Shown here one piece after another: positions 15,789-24,340 of a DNA stretch of 48,545 nucleotides. Numbering within the stretch: the first letter of the stretch is position 1; each line of letters starts with the position of its first letter. Position numbers and translations under genes: made by a program. Source of the stretch: Sulfuriferula sp. (GTDB taxonomy: Bacteria; Pseudomonadota; Gammaproteobacteria; Burkholderiales; Sulfuriferulaceae). The notes beneath the pieces are model-generated. The model made no database searches and had not been told where the DNA came from. It worked only from the letters and a program-made list of their open reading frames with translations. The stretch is taken from positions 1-48,545 of the forward strand of contig JABFSE010000013.1 in NCBI GenBank assembly GCA_013140765.1, written 5' to 3'.

Positions 15789-17881
15789 GATGATTGTGCC
15801 ACTGGGCTGCGACCGAGCGCAAAGTGAATAATAAACTCGGTACTGTGATTGACGCGCGTTTTTACATGCAGACGACCGCCAATTGCATTGATTTTATCCA
15901 AGATGAGGTCCAAGCCTATTCCATGTCCCGCATTGGCATGGGCGGTGGTCAGGGTGGAGAAACCTGGTTCAAATATTTTCATGACGATACTGCGTGTGTC
16001 CATGCTAGTTAAGGCTTCCTGATCATAATAATTGTTGCGCAATAGCGCGGATTTAATACGTTCTGGGTCTAAACCATGACCGTCATCCCGTATTACCCAC
16101 TCAAATTGGTCTTTTTGTATTTCTTTGCAAGACAGGTGTATTGAGCCTGTGGGCGATTTACCTAACAATATGCGCTCGTCAGGTGTTTCTATGCCGTGAC
16201 TGACCGCGTTGCGTAAGAGCTGTATGGTGATATTGCGCAGTTCTTTAGTGAGGCATTCTGGCAATTTGGGTAAGGCGGCTAAATCAGCGGTTAATTTAGC
16301 TTGTTTTTGCTGATCGCTGGCAATACTTAGGCAAAGTAACTGCATGTCATCCACCAAGTTGGATGCGTGGGCAACAGGGGTGAGGGTAGAGACGTTAGCG
16401 CCTGTGACGCTACTCATAATGGTACGTACCAGATGCAATCTTTCAAAGAAATCATCCAAACGTACTGTGAGCCCGACCATATCGTTGCCTTGAATATGTG
16501 GCAGGTTACGGATACGTATCATTTCTTGCTCAAATGAATGCGTGTTGCTAGTGCAACTCTCTAGTCCTAAGGTTGCGGCTTCGCCTTTAATGGTGTGGGT
16601 TTCACGCAGTATCTTATTGATAATGCTGTGGTAATCTGCGCCGCCGTGCTCTGATGCTTGTTGTAATGCGGCATTGATGTTAGTCAAGCTGGTTTCCATT
16701 AGCGCGAGAAAGTTGTGCATTTGCTCGTGATCTATGGCGAGGATTTTTTGCAGATAGCTTAATTCAACTTTGGATTGACCTTTTACATCCGCCAGCGCGG
16801 TGACTAAGTGCACACGTTCAGTGACATCCTGCACGGTGACCAGTAGGTGTGAAATTTTATCCGCAACTAATACACGGTTAAACTGAAAACTCAGGTAGCG
16901 TGTATCCGATTTGCCACGGCTATCGGTGAGTTGTACTTCGACTTCGCTCAACGGATTTAGGCTGATAATCAGATTTTCTTTAACGTGGTTACCAAATAGT
17001 AATTCGATGTAATCGCGGGCGGATACCAGTGTCTCTGAAGAAGACATACTGCCCAATATGGCGATAAAATCAGCTCCAGGTTTGATTTCCTGTAGCAAAA
17101 TAGTGCGTAATGAAGCTGAGTATTGATTACCAATTTTCAGATTTTCATCGAGTAAGAATAAGCCTTCTTTGACGGTTGCCAGTATTTCGTCTGTTTCTTG
17201 TTGCGCTTGTTCGACTAGCTCATCACTGCGACGCAAGCTACGGATAAATTTGAATAGAATAAAGCCGAAGTTGAGCAATGCCAAGCCTATCCCTATCGTC
17301 TGTACCAAGCGCAGACGCTCTGCTTTGGCTGATGCGATTTTTTCTAAATCGTTGGTAAGTCCATTCATTAAGCCTAGTAGCTTGATATTGTTGGCACGTG
17401 CGTAAGTGATGGCGGTGGTGAGCTGTTCGGGGGTGAATTCGGCTTGAGTAATAATGGGCTGAGTTGCCAATGTGTAGCCTTGCCAGATGGTGCTGGCTTC
17501 GCTCAAAATTTGCAGTCCTTTGGGCGAGGTGATGGCATTAAGTTCAACCATTTTGTCATTACCCCCCATGACGCTACCCCCTGTGTGGAATGCTTTGAGG
17601 GTGCTGTCAAATAAGCCGACAGTTTTCTTCAGTTCGGTTTTGCCTGCACCAATATCACGCCCAGCACTGGCATCGTTAGCAATAATCAGCAAGGATTTAG
17701 TCATGCGCTGAGAAAGCATACGTTGCCGACCTGCCAGATTGATAGAAATCGCATCTTGACCGATTTGGTAGGAGGTGAAGAAGTTAAGTATTAAGACACC
17801 TAAGTCAAATACAAGAAACAATGCAACCGCAATCACAATGACGCGATATTTCCCCAAGCCCTGCTTTTTTGAGACACTCAT
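15785..17881 (-). CDS. PilJ-type sensor with HPt and CheA-like ATPase domains
   Basis: A 698-residue membrane histidine kinase of unusual build. Helix 1 (13-35) is followed by a type IV pili methyl-accepting N-terminal domain with the signature INLAGRQRMLSQRM (47-60), and a second helix lies at about 195-213. Then come a PAS-like region (225-355), an HPt domain with phospho-His429 in ETHTIKGEAATLG, and a CheA-type ATPase with N-box LLRNAVSHGIE (555-565), DDGHGL (599-604) and GHGIGL (652-657). It has no CheW-like domain and no methylation helices, so it likely signals without a receptor array. The cognate receiver overlaps its stop. Confidence 0.87.
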   Translation of the reverse strand: MSVSKKQGLGKYRVIVIAVALFLVFDLGVLILNFFTSYQIGQDAISINLAGRQRMLSQRMTKSLLIIANDASAGRDIGAGKTELKKTVGLFDSTLKAFHTGGSVMGGNDKMVELNAITSPKGLQILSEASTIWQGYTLATQPIITQAEFTPEQLTTAITYARANNIKLLGLMNGLTNDLEKIASAKAERLRLVQTIGIGLALLNFGFILFKFIRSLRRSDELVEQAQQETDEILATVKEGLFLLDENLKIGNQYSASLRTILLQEIKPGADFIAILGSMSSSETLVSARDYIELLFGNHVKENLIISLNPLSEVEVQLTDSRGKSDTRYLSFQFNRVLVADKISHLLVTVQDVTERVHLVTALADVKGQSKVELSYLQKILAIDHEQMHNFLALMETSLTNINAALQQASEHGGADYHSIINKILRETHTIKGEAATLGLESCTSNTHSFEQEMIRIRNLPHIQGNDMVGLTVRLDDFFERLHLVRTIMSSVTGANVSTLTPVAHASNLVDDMQLLCLSIASDQQKQAKLTADLAALPKLPECLTKELRNITIQLLRNAVSHGIETPDERILLGKSPTGSIHLSCKEIQKDQFEWVIRDDGHGLDPERIKSALLRNNYYDQEALTSMDTRSIVMKIFEPGFSTLTTAHANAGHGIGLDLILDKINAIGGRLHVKTRVNHSTEFIIHFALGRSPVAQSS

Positions 17882-17949
17882 AATCGCTCCCCTTGAAATA
17901 ATCTAAATGAATTAGTATTAACTAAGTGAAGCAATGCAAACATCGTGCC

Positions 17950-18015
17950 GATATTTTTATTTCTTAATAAAAAATAAAAATATCATTACAAATCATAGTT
18001 ATATTTTTATTTTTT
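17950..18015. repeat. AT-only repeats that can form two mutually exclusive hairpins
   Basis: The 200-bp gap between the desaturase gene and the sensor kinase holds three related AT-only blocks: A (17950-17962), B (17969-17984) and C (18001-18015). A and C run the same way and B is their reverse complement. B can pair with A (13 bp, loop 9) or with C (15 bp, loop 17), but not both. The rest of the gap, 17882-18081, shows no gene. GGGGAG lies just before the kinase start. Confidence 0.6.
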
Positions 18016-18081
18016 ATGGAGACTTTATTGTTTTTAGCAATAATTTTAGCGTAATGGCACGGAGTTTGTGCGCGATGATAG

Positions 18082-18837
18082 CTATTGGTGCGTAGATATG
18101 GGTGCTGACGTTGTGTTTAATTTATGTGCGACGATGCGGGGATTGGCGTGATGGACATCGTGATGTTGGGTGGCGCGTAGTGCATCCAGACCAAATAATA
18201 ATTGGTAGAGGCTGGCGATTATGCCCGTGATATGAGCTTTATAAACACCGTATTCATGACCGCGTCGGTGTAATAGGTAAAAAAAGCTGAAATTCGATAC
18301 GCCGTAGCTGATTCTGGCGGGTAGCCAATAGTAGAGGAAATGCCAGCCAGCGAGGTAAATCATGCTGGTAAATAATAGTAGATGCAATACGAATTGCCAT
18401 GCTAGGGTAGGCGTGATGCGGTGAGTTTTTAGCCATAGATAGAGTGCTTGTTCGGGCGCGGTAACGGCGTTGCAGATACCTGATAAATAGCCACCTTTTA
18501 GCTGAAAGTATTCAGGATCATTCGGCGTACACATATAGTGGTGATGGCGAAAATGAATGTCGCGGTATTCGCGATAGCCTAAAAATAACGGCGTGAGTGC
18601 TAAGGGTAGTAAACGCGTTACCCAATCTAGTTGTTCAGTGGCGCAAATATGGAAAATCTCATGCACAGCCAGCATCCAGCGCACTATTAAAATAGGTGTG
18701 GTGAGCAATAATAACCAATAGGGCACGATGCCAGCCACTGCGAGTGCGAATAGCCCAAATAGCATGATGGTGAGTAGCAAGATGGTGCGTTGATAGCGGC
18801 GACCGTCGTTGGCTGTTGTGTAATGGGCTGTGGACAT
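18082..18837 (-). CDS. fatty acid desaturase family protein
   Basis: A 251-residue membrane protein with the three His boxes of di-iron desaturases/hydroxylases: HEIFH (59-63), HFRHHHY (95-101) and QHHDVHH (near residue 220). Hydrophobic helices lie at about 18-57, 75-88 and 150-185. Enzymes of this fold oxidise lipid acyl chains or carotenoids with O2; the substrate is not evident. It is the last of seven tightly packed minus-strand genes, 2 nt after yaeQ. The HX3H first box and the short length match small bacterial desaturase-like enzymes. Confidence 0.85.
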   Translation of the reverse strand: MSTAHYTTANDGRRYQRTILLLTIMLFGLFALAVAGIVPYWLLLLTTPILIVRWMLAVHEIFHICATEQLDWVTRLLPLALTPLFLGYREYRDIHFRHHHYMCTPNDPEYFQLKGGYLSGICNAVTAPEQALYLWLKTHRITPTLAWQFVLHLLLFTSMIYLAGWHFLYYWLPARISYGVSNFSFFYLLHRRGHEYGVYKAHITGIIASLYQLLFGLDALRATQHHDVHHANPRIVAHKLNTTSAPISTHQ

Positions 18838-18839
18838 AA

Positions 18840-19388
18840 TTACACGCTATTAGCCTTGACGGTAAGTAGCTCGACTTCTGCGGTGTCGCTGGCGTTGCTT
18901 AACCAGATTTGCCCTTCTTGCATAGTGAAATTCAGCGTCATGTTGCGTTCGGCTAATTTTGCTAATGCGCGGGTGGTGTCAGGGGGTAAATTATAAACGG
19001 CCAAATTGCGTAATTTAGCCAGTTTGTCGCTACTTTGTTCCCACCACATATCGGCTACGCGTCCGCCATAGTTATAAACGGCGACTTGATCGGCGCGACC
19101 ACAGGCGCGGCGTATGAGTTTTTCGTCGGGTAAGCCGACGTTAATCCAGTTGGCTATCGCACCTGTGTAGTCTTTTTGCCATAAATCAGGTTCATCTTCG
19201 ACACAAATGCCATTGGCAAAGCTCAATGCCTCGTCAGCGTGCAGGGCAAAAGCCAGCAAGCGCACCATCATGCGTTCGTCGGTTTCTGATGGGTGGCGTG
19301 CCAATGTCAGGTTGTAATCCTGATAATGGTGTTTATCCATATTGGCAATTTGCAATGTGGCTTTGAAAACGGTCGCTTTGAGTGCCAT
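18840..19388 (-). CDS. YaeQ family protein
   Basis: A 182-residue protein matching YaeQ throughout: MALKATVFKATLQIANMDKH, then LTLARHPSETDERMMVRLLA, NWINVGLPDEKLIRRACGRA and WWEQ. YaeQ has a PD-(D/E)XK nuclease-like fold and was once proposed as an RfaH-loss suppressor; its activity is unknown. The start overlaps the stop of the cytochrome b gene by one base (TAATG), so the two are probably coupled. Confidence 0.93.
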   Translation of the reverse strand: MALKATVFKATLQIANMDKHHYQDYNLTLARHPSETDERMMVRLLAFALHADEALSFANGICVEDEPDLWQKDYTGAIANWINVGLPDEKLIRRACGRADQVAVYNYGGRVADMWWEQSSDKLAKLRNLAVYNLPPDTTRALAKLAERNMTLNFTMQEGQIWLSNASDTAEVELLTVKANSV

Positions 19389-20062
19389 TAGTTATATATC
19401 ACCAACATGCTGACGGCGGCGATAGCGACCAGTAACAGCAATAGTGCGCGTAAATTAGATGCAAAATAAAGGTGGGTGCTATTGATGGTGTTTGGTAGCG
19501 TTTTATAGCCCGTTATCATGGCAGTGATTAAGTCGCTGTGTTTATAAAAACGATAAAAGAATATCGCGACGATGTGTATGGCAATAATAGCAATCAAGAA
19601 ATCAAACGCAGTGCTGTGTATGAGCGTGAAGGTATCGCTTAAATCTTTGCTGATAAAATGTGCTAATGGGCCACTATCAAGCAGGTCATTATTGGCAAAT
19701 AAACCCGTCGTCACTTGCAAAATAAGCAAAGCCAGCATGACGACAACCGCCCATGCGCCTAATGGATTATGTCCTAAAGCCTCGCTAGGTCGTGGTTTTA
19801 AGAGCGTTTTGGCGTAGCCTAAAGCAGGGCGTAAGCCTAGGTTGAATTGCTTAAAGCGTGTGGTACTGCTGCCAAATACGCCCCACAACAGGCGAAATGT
19901 CAGCAAGGTCAGCAAGGTGTAGCCAGCATAAAAGTGGGTTTTTATTGCGTTGTCAAACAGCTCTATGCTCCCCCATGAAACGGCAAAGCAGATGACTAGG
20001 CTCCAATGGAATAAACGCGTGGGTAAATCCCACACTTTAACGGTTAAATGCGTTGAGTTCAT
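19388..20062 (-). CDS. cytochrome b561/Ni-hydrogenase-type cytochrome b
   Basis: A 224-residue, four-to-five-helix membrane cytochrome. It begins VKVWDLPTRLFHWSLVICFAV, the typical first helix with haem-ligand His (FHW), followed by THFYAGYTLLTLLTFRLLWG with a second His, and a late helix with IIAIHIVAIFFYRF. This family supplies quinone-linked electron transfer to soluble c-type partners. No cytochrome c gene is adjacent, so the partner is unknown. A second, unrelated-looking b561 lies at 14343-14888. Confidence 0.88.
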   Translation of the reverse strand: MNSTHLTVKVWDLPTRLFHWSLVICFAVSWGSIELFDNAIKTHFYAGYTLLTLLTFRLLWGVFGSSTTRFKQFNLGLRPALGYAKTLLKPRPSEALGHNPLGAWAVVVMLALLILQVTTGLFANNDLLDSGPLAHFISKDLSDTFTLIHSTAFDFLIAIIAIHIVAIFFYRFYKHSDLITAMITGYKTLPNTINSTHLYFASNLRALLLLLVAIAAVSMLVIYN

Positions 20063-20069
20063 GATGGCT

Positions 20070-21542
20070 TTAATGTGCGTTTAAGGTGAATTTGTAGCCA
20101 ATTTGTTTCCATGCGCGGCTTTCGTCTTTTAGTGCGGCAGCGGTGAGTGGGTTGGCATTTAGCCAGTCTTGGCTAATGTCTAATTGCGCGGCATTATTGA
20201 GCAATGTTAAGGTCAACGCGCTCAAACTGATATGCGTGCGGCTACGGTAAAACAGCGTTGCTAACCGCAGTATGAGCACCAGCGGCTGTAACGCGGCTGG
20301 CAATGCGCCCAATTTATCTAGCCCACCTCGTTGGGCGCGTATCAGCAGAGCGATGCTGGTTTGATCTGGTTGTGAAAAACCTGGCATGTCCGCATTTGCC
20401 ACAATGTATGCGCCATGTTTATGGTAGCCCGTATGGGCAATGGAAATGCCGATTTCGTGTAATTGCGCTGCCCAGATTAAATAGGGTGAAAACGTCTGTG
20501 TGTCGAGCTGTGGTGCGATTTGTTGGTATAGCTGGCGGCTTAGCTCAGTGACGCGTTTAGCTTGTTTGTTGTCAACATGGTAACGGCGCATAAACTGCGT
20601 GACGGTCGCGGTACGCATGTCTTTGTGATGGAAGCGACCCAACAAATCGTACAGTACGCCTTCGCGCAATGCGCCATCTGCTATCGTCATTTGTTGGATA
20701 TTGAATTCAGCAAATATGCCACACAGCACTGCAACGCCCCCTGCAAATACGGGTTTGCGGTCAGCTTTCATGCCCGCTAATTCGATTTTATCCACGTCAC
20801 CTATGGTGATGAGTTGCGCGAGTAAGGTGTTTAATCCCGTCAGCGTAATGCCGCTTTCAGCCCAGCGGTTTTGCACTAGCACATCGCTGATAACACGCGC
20901 AGTGCCACTGGAGCCGACGGCTTCATGCCATTTGCCAGCGTAACTGGCGGCGATAGTTTGGGCCTCGGTACGCGCGGTTAGGATAGCTGCGCCCATGTTT
21001 TTTTGGTTAATTTTGCCATCAGCAAAAAAACGCTGAGTAAAATTCACGCAACCCAGATGCAGGCTTTCCATGAGCGTGGGCGACATGCCGTCACCAATCA
21101 CGCATTCGGTTGAGCCGCCGCCTATGTCTATGACTAAGCGCGGGTGTTCGACCGCAGGCAGGCTGTGCGCTACGCCGATATAGACTAAACGTGCTTCTTC
21201 ACGTCCTGCGATAATTTCTATTGGGTAGCCCAGTATGGCTTCAGCTTGCTGTAAAAAGGCGGCCGTGTTTTCGGCAACGCGCAATGCGCTCGTGCCTACA
21301 CAGCGTACTGCCCCCTGTGGCAAGCCGCGCAGGCGTTCACTAAATCTTGCCAGACACGCCAAAGCACGCGCTTGTGATGCGGCATCGAGTTGTTTGTCAG
21401 CACCTATCCCTGCGGTTAAACGGACAGGCTCTTTGAGCACGTCTAGCGGATAGATTTGGTCGTCAACAACACGGGCAACTTGGAGTTTGAAACTATTAGA
21501 GCCTAAATCAACAGCGGCGAGGGTGGTGTATTCGTTCATCAA
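20070..21542 (-). CDS. ppx: exopolyphosphatase, Ppx/GppA family
   Basis: A 490-residue protein in the ASKHA fold, with the phosphate-1 loop AAVDLGSNSFKLQVARV near the N-terminus and the phosphate-2 loop VIDIGGGSTECVIGD (near residue 140). A C-terminal HD-like domain (about 310-490) carries AQLHEIGISIAHTGYHKH. Ppx releases phosphate from polyphosphate, and some members also act on pppGpp. No ppk is nearby. Its start overlaps the end of the SpmA-SpmB-like gene by 4 nt. Confidence 0.93.
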   Translation of the reverse strand: MMNEYTTLAAVDLGSNSFKLQVARVVDDQIYPLDVLKEPVRLTAGIGADKQLDAASQARALACLARFSERLRGLPQGAVRCVGTSALRVAENTAAFLQQAEAILGYPIEIIAGREEARLVYIGVAHSLPAVEHPRLVIDIGGGSTECVIGDGMSPTLMESLHLGCVNFTQRFFADGKINQKNMGAAILTARTEAQTIAASYAGKWHEAVGSSGTARVISDVLVQNRWAESGITLTGLNTLLAQLITIGDVDKIELAGMKADRKPVFAGGVAVLCGIFAEFNIQQMTIADGALREGVLYDLLGRFHHKDMRTATVTQFMRRYHVDNKQAKRVTELSRQLYQQIAPQLDTQTFSPYLIWAAQLHEIGISIAHTGYHKHGAYIVANADMPGFSQPDQTSIALLIRAQRGGLDKLGALPAALQPLVLILRLATLFYRSRTHISLSALTLTLLNNAAQLDISQDWLNANPLTAAALKDESRAWKQIGYKFTLNAH

Positions 21543-22777
21543 TGCAATGCGCCAAAAAATAGATAAGTAACTGCTATGGCGGCGAGTAAACCGCCAAGGT
21601 CAGCGATTAAACCACAAGCAACGGCGTGACGCACGCGCTGTATGCCGACCGCGCCAAAATAAACCGCCAGCACGTAAAAAGTGGTTTCGGTACTGCCTTG
21701 AATAACAGACGCAAGCCTGCCCGCAAATGAATCTGCGCCGAAAGTGTGCATGGTGTCTATCATCATGGCGCGAGAGCCGCTGCCTGATAGCGGCTTCATC
21801 AATGCCGTGGGCAATGCGTCCACAAAACGCGTATCCCAGCCTAGCCAGATAACGGCATGGCGTAAGCCCTGCATAATCAAGTCAAGTACACCGCTGGCAC
21901 GAAACACGGCGATAGCGGCAAGCATGGCGACTAGGTAGGGAATAATAGTAATGGCAGTGTGAAAGCCTTCTTTTGCGCCTTCGACAAACGCCTCGTAAGC
22001 GTTAATGCGCTTAAACGCTGCGCCTGCGATGAAGCTGGTGATTAAACCAAATAATAAAAAATTACTGAGCAGGCTGGATTGATGCAGCATTTCTGCTGTG
22101 GGGAGCTGGGAAAAATAAGCCACCAAACCAAATACCAGTGCACTAATAACGCCTAAATACGCGAGCACGACTTTATCGAGCAAATTGATTTTTTGGAAAA
22201 AAGCCGTCGCCAGTAACCCCGCCATCGTCGAGCAATAAGTAGCGATAAGGATGGGGATAAAAACATCGGTAGGGTCATGTGCACCTGCCTGTGCGCGGTA
22301 GGTGAAAATAGTGACGGGCAATAGCGTGACTGATGAGGCGTTAATGACCAAAAATAAAATCTGCGCATCCGATGCGGTGTCTTGGCGTGGGTTGAGCGTT
22401 TGTAGTTCCTGCATGGCTTTGATGCCCATGGGCGTGGCGGCGTTGTCCAGCCCCAGCATATTCGCCGCCATGTTCATGGTAATCGCGCCTAGTGCGGGGT
22501 GGTTGGCGGGTACGTCGGGGAATAAACGTCGAAATAGCGGATTCATCAGCCAAGTTAAACCTTGTAAAAAGCCCGCTTTTTCGCCGATACGCATAATGCC
22601 TAACCATAGTGCCATGATGCCGATTAAGCCTAACGAGATTTCTACTGCATTTTTAGCTGAGGTAAATATCGCCTGCATAATGAGCGCGTAGCTGTCGGCT
22701 TGCCCGTAAACCAGCCAATTTACGCCTGCAAAGATAAACGCTAGTAAGAAAAATCCTATCCAGATAAAATTAAGCAT
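21539..22777 (-). CDS. nucleoside recognition domain protein (SpmA-SpmB fusion)
   Basis: A 412-residue polytopic membrane protein with two Gate/nucleoside-recognition domains. The first half matches SpmA (MRIGEKAGFLQGLTWLMNPLFRRLFPDVP, NMAANMLGLDNAATPMG) and the second half SpmB (GAKEGFHTAITIIPYLVAMLAAIAV, then GSTETTFYVLAVYFG). In spore formers the two are separate spore-maturation proteins. The fused form is common in Gram-negatives, where its function is unknown. It is 6 nt after the CobD-like gene. Confidence 0.9.
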   Translation of the reverse strand: MLNFIWIGFFLLAFIFAGVNWLVYGQADSYALIMQAIFTSAKNAVEISLGLIGIMALWLGIMRIGEKAGFLQGLTWLMNPLFRRLFPDVPANHPALGAITMNMAANMLGLDNAATPMGIKAMQELQTLNPRQDTASDAQILFLVINASSVTLLPVTIFTYRAQAGAHDPTDVFIPILIATYCSTMAGLLATAFFQKINLLDKVVLAYLGVISALVFGLVAYFSQLPTAEMLHQSSLLSNFLLFGLITSFIAGAAFKRINAYEAFVEGAKEGFHTAITIIPYLVAMLAAIAVFRASGVLDLIMQGLRHAVIWLGWDTRFVDALPTALMKPLSGSGSRAMMIDTMHTFGADSFAGRLASVIQGSTETTFYVLAVYFGAVGIQRVRHAVACGLIADLGGLLAAIAVTYLFFGALH

Positions 22778-22783
22778 AGACGT

Positions 22784-23692
22784 TTAGCCCGCGAGTTTGG
22801 CAAGCGCGGTAATGAGTAACAATAGCAACCAGATGCTTAACGCACGCCACATCAGGCTCACTGCGCTGTGTATGTCGGCAGGATCGGGTGAGTTGCCTAA
22901 GCCTAATTCAGGTCGCCAACATTCGCCGTGCGGATAAGTAATTGCCCCGCCTAATTTAATCCCCATTGCGCCTGCGGCACTGGAGAGCAATACGCCTGTA
23001 TTCAAATCGCCCCAGTCGGCGGCTTGGCTACGCCAGCAATAGACAGCATCTTCAAAATTACCCGCGATGGCAAAGCTTAAGGCGGTAATGCGGGCAGGGA
23101 AATAATCCAAAAATAGTGCCATGCGCTGGCTGAATTGCGCGAATAGACCTAGTTGTTCAGTTTGCCAAATGTCTGCTAAACACAGGCTAAGTCGATAAAG
23201 TAGTGCACCGACAGGTCCTAGTGGCATCAACACGATAAACCAGAATAATACGCCGAACAAATGGTGCAAGGTGTGCGTATAAGTGTGCTCTATCGTGGCG
23301 CGTATTAGTCCTTCGGCTTGGCTGGGTGTACCTGCGGGTGATAGTTGTTGCGCATAAATTTGTTGAGCGAGCGGGAGGTCGTTGTGAGCGAGGGCTTGTG
23401 CAATGTCAGCCGTTGCGTGTCTTGTGGTGCGAAATCGTAAGCTGGCATACAGCACGGCAATTTGCCACAGCCAGCTTAACCATGCGCTAATGTGTTGTAA
23501 GCTGAAAAAGATCAGGCTGACGATAGCCAATATAGGCACGCTGATAACGAGCCAGGCCAGTACACCGTGTTGATACGTGCCAGCATTGAGATGGTGTGCC
23601 AGCATCTGCGCGGGGCGCATTAGCCATTTTGTCCACGATAGTTGCAGTGGACGCAAGTGCTCAAGCAAAATCGCAGCAAGTATGGCGGTCAT
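22784..23692 (-). CDS. CobD/CbiB family membrane protein
   Basis: A 302-residue protein with four or more hydrophobic segments. It shows the family blocks LARNDLPLAQ-like AHNDLPLAQQIYAQ, then RATIEHTYTHTLHHLFGVLFWF, the loop PVGALLYRLSL, and ARITALSFAIAGNFEDAVYCWRSQA. True CbiB makes adenosylcobinamide phosphate. This betaproteobacterial subgroup also resembles AmpE, and no other cobalamin genes are present here. A B12 role is therefore unproven, and metE (B12-independent) is found at 37.7 kb. Eight bases separate it from the GyrI-like gene. Confidence 0.8.
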   Translation of the reverse strand: MTAILAAILLEHLRPLQLSWTKWLMRPAQMLAHHLNAGTYQHGVLAWLVISVPILAIVSLIFFSLQHISAWLSWLWQIAVLYASLRFRTTRHATADIAQALAHNDLPLAQQIYAQQLSPAGTPSQAEGLIRATIEHTYTHTLHHLFGVLFWFIVLMPLGPVGALLYRLSLCLADIWQTEQLGLFAQFSQRMALFLDYFPARITALSFAIAGNFEDAVYCWRSQAADWGDLNTGVLLSSAAGAMGIKLGGAITYPHGECWRPELGLGNSPDPADIHSAVSLMWRALSIWLLLLLITALAKLAG

Positions 23693-23700
23693 GGTGTGCT

Positions 23701-24240
23701 TTAGTCGGCAATATCTATTGTCAATGTGCCCATTTCATTGATGGACGTGCCCGCTGTGTAGATTTCTACGCTGGGCATGGTGATGTCTTTGCCTTGCGGT
23801 TTGAGGTAATCATGCAGCCCTTGGTAGGCAATACTCGGTGCTAACATTAAACTCCCTTGCGCTGTCGCACGTAGTACGCGACGGGCGGGCAGTGTGTCGG
23901 TAAGTATGGGCGGTTTGACGACGGTGTTGGCTGGCAGTAAGTAACCAACACGGGCATGTTGATCGTGCTTGGCCGTGGTACGTGGGTCAGCGTAGAGTAT
24001 GGTGATAAACTTGCCTGGGGTGATTTTTTGCGCGGTGAGTGCGGTGTAAACTTTTTGTTGCGCACTATCTAGATTACCATAGCTACCATAGTATTCGGTA
24101 TAAGCGTAATAGGTAGGTTGGGTTTCAATTTCGCTGATAGTTGCGCGATTAAAGCCACCCCACCACCAAAAAATAATAGCAATAGGGAGAACGAATGCCA
24201 GTAAAAAAGCCAGCCAGTTTTGCTTAATAAATTGCGTCAT
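23701..24240 (-). CDS. membrane-anchored GyrI-like effector-binding protein
   Basis: A 179-residue protein with one N-terminal helix (about 9-29, AFLLAFVLPIAIIFWWW). A GyrI-like/AraC effector-binding domain follows: YYAYTEYYGSYGNLDSAQQKVYTAL, ITILYADPRTT, RVGYLLPANT, and late PSVEIYTAG. These SHS2-type modules bind small hydrophobic or cationic molecules. The protein would face the periplasm. It begins the seven-gene operon that runs to the desaturase and is divergent from the exported metallo-beta-lactamase gene. Confidence 0.75.
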   Translation of the reverse strand: MTQFIKQNWLAFLLAFVLPIAIIFWWWGGFNRATISEIETQPTYYAYTEYYGSYGNLDSAQQKVYTALTAQKITPGKFITILYADPRTTAKHDQHARVGYLLPANTVVKPPILTDTLPARRVLRATAQGSLMLAPSIAYQGLHDYLKPQGKDITMPSVEIYTAGTSINEMGTLTIDIAD

Positions 24241-24340
24241 GCGGATTCAAAACCTGTGATGTAAACTGGTGTGAAGATACCATATTCAGACGCGCCTTGT
24301 CGCGGTTACAATGATAATAATATAGTGGATGGAGATGAAG

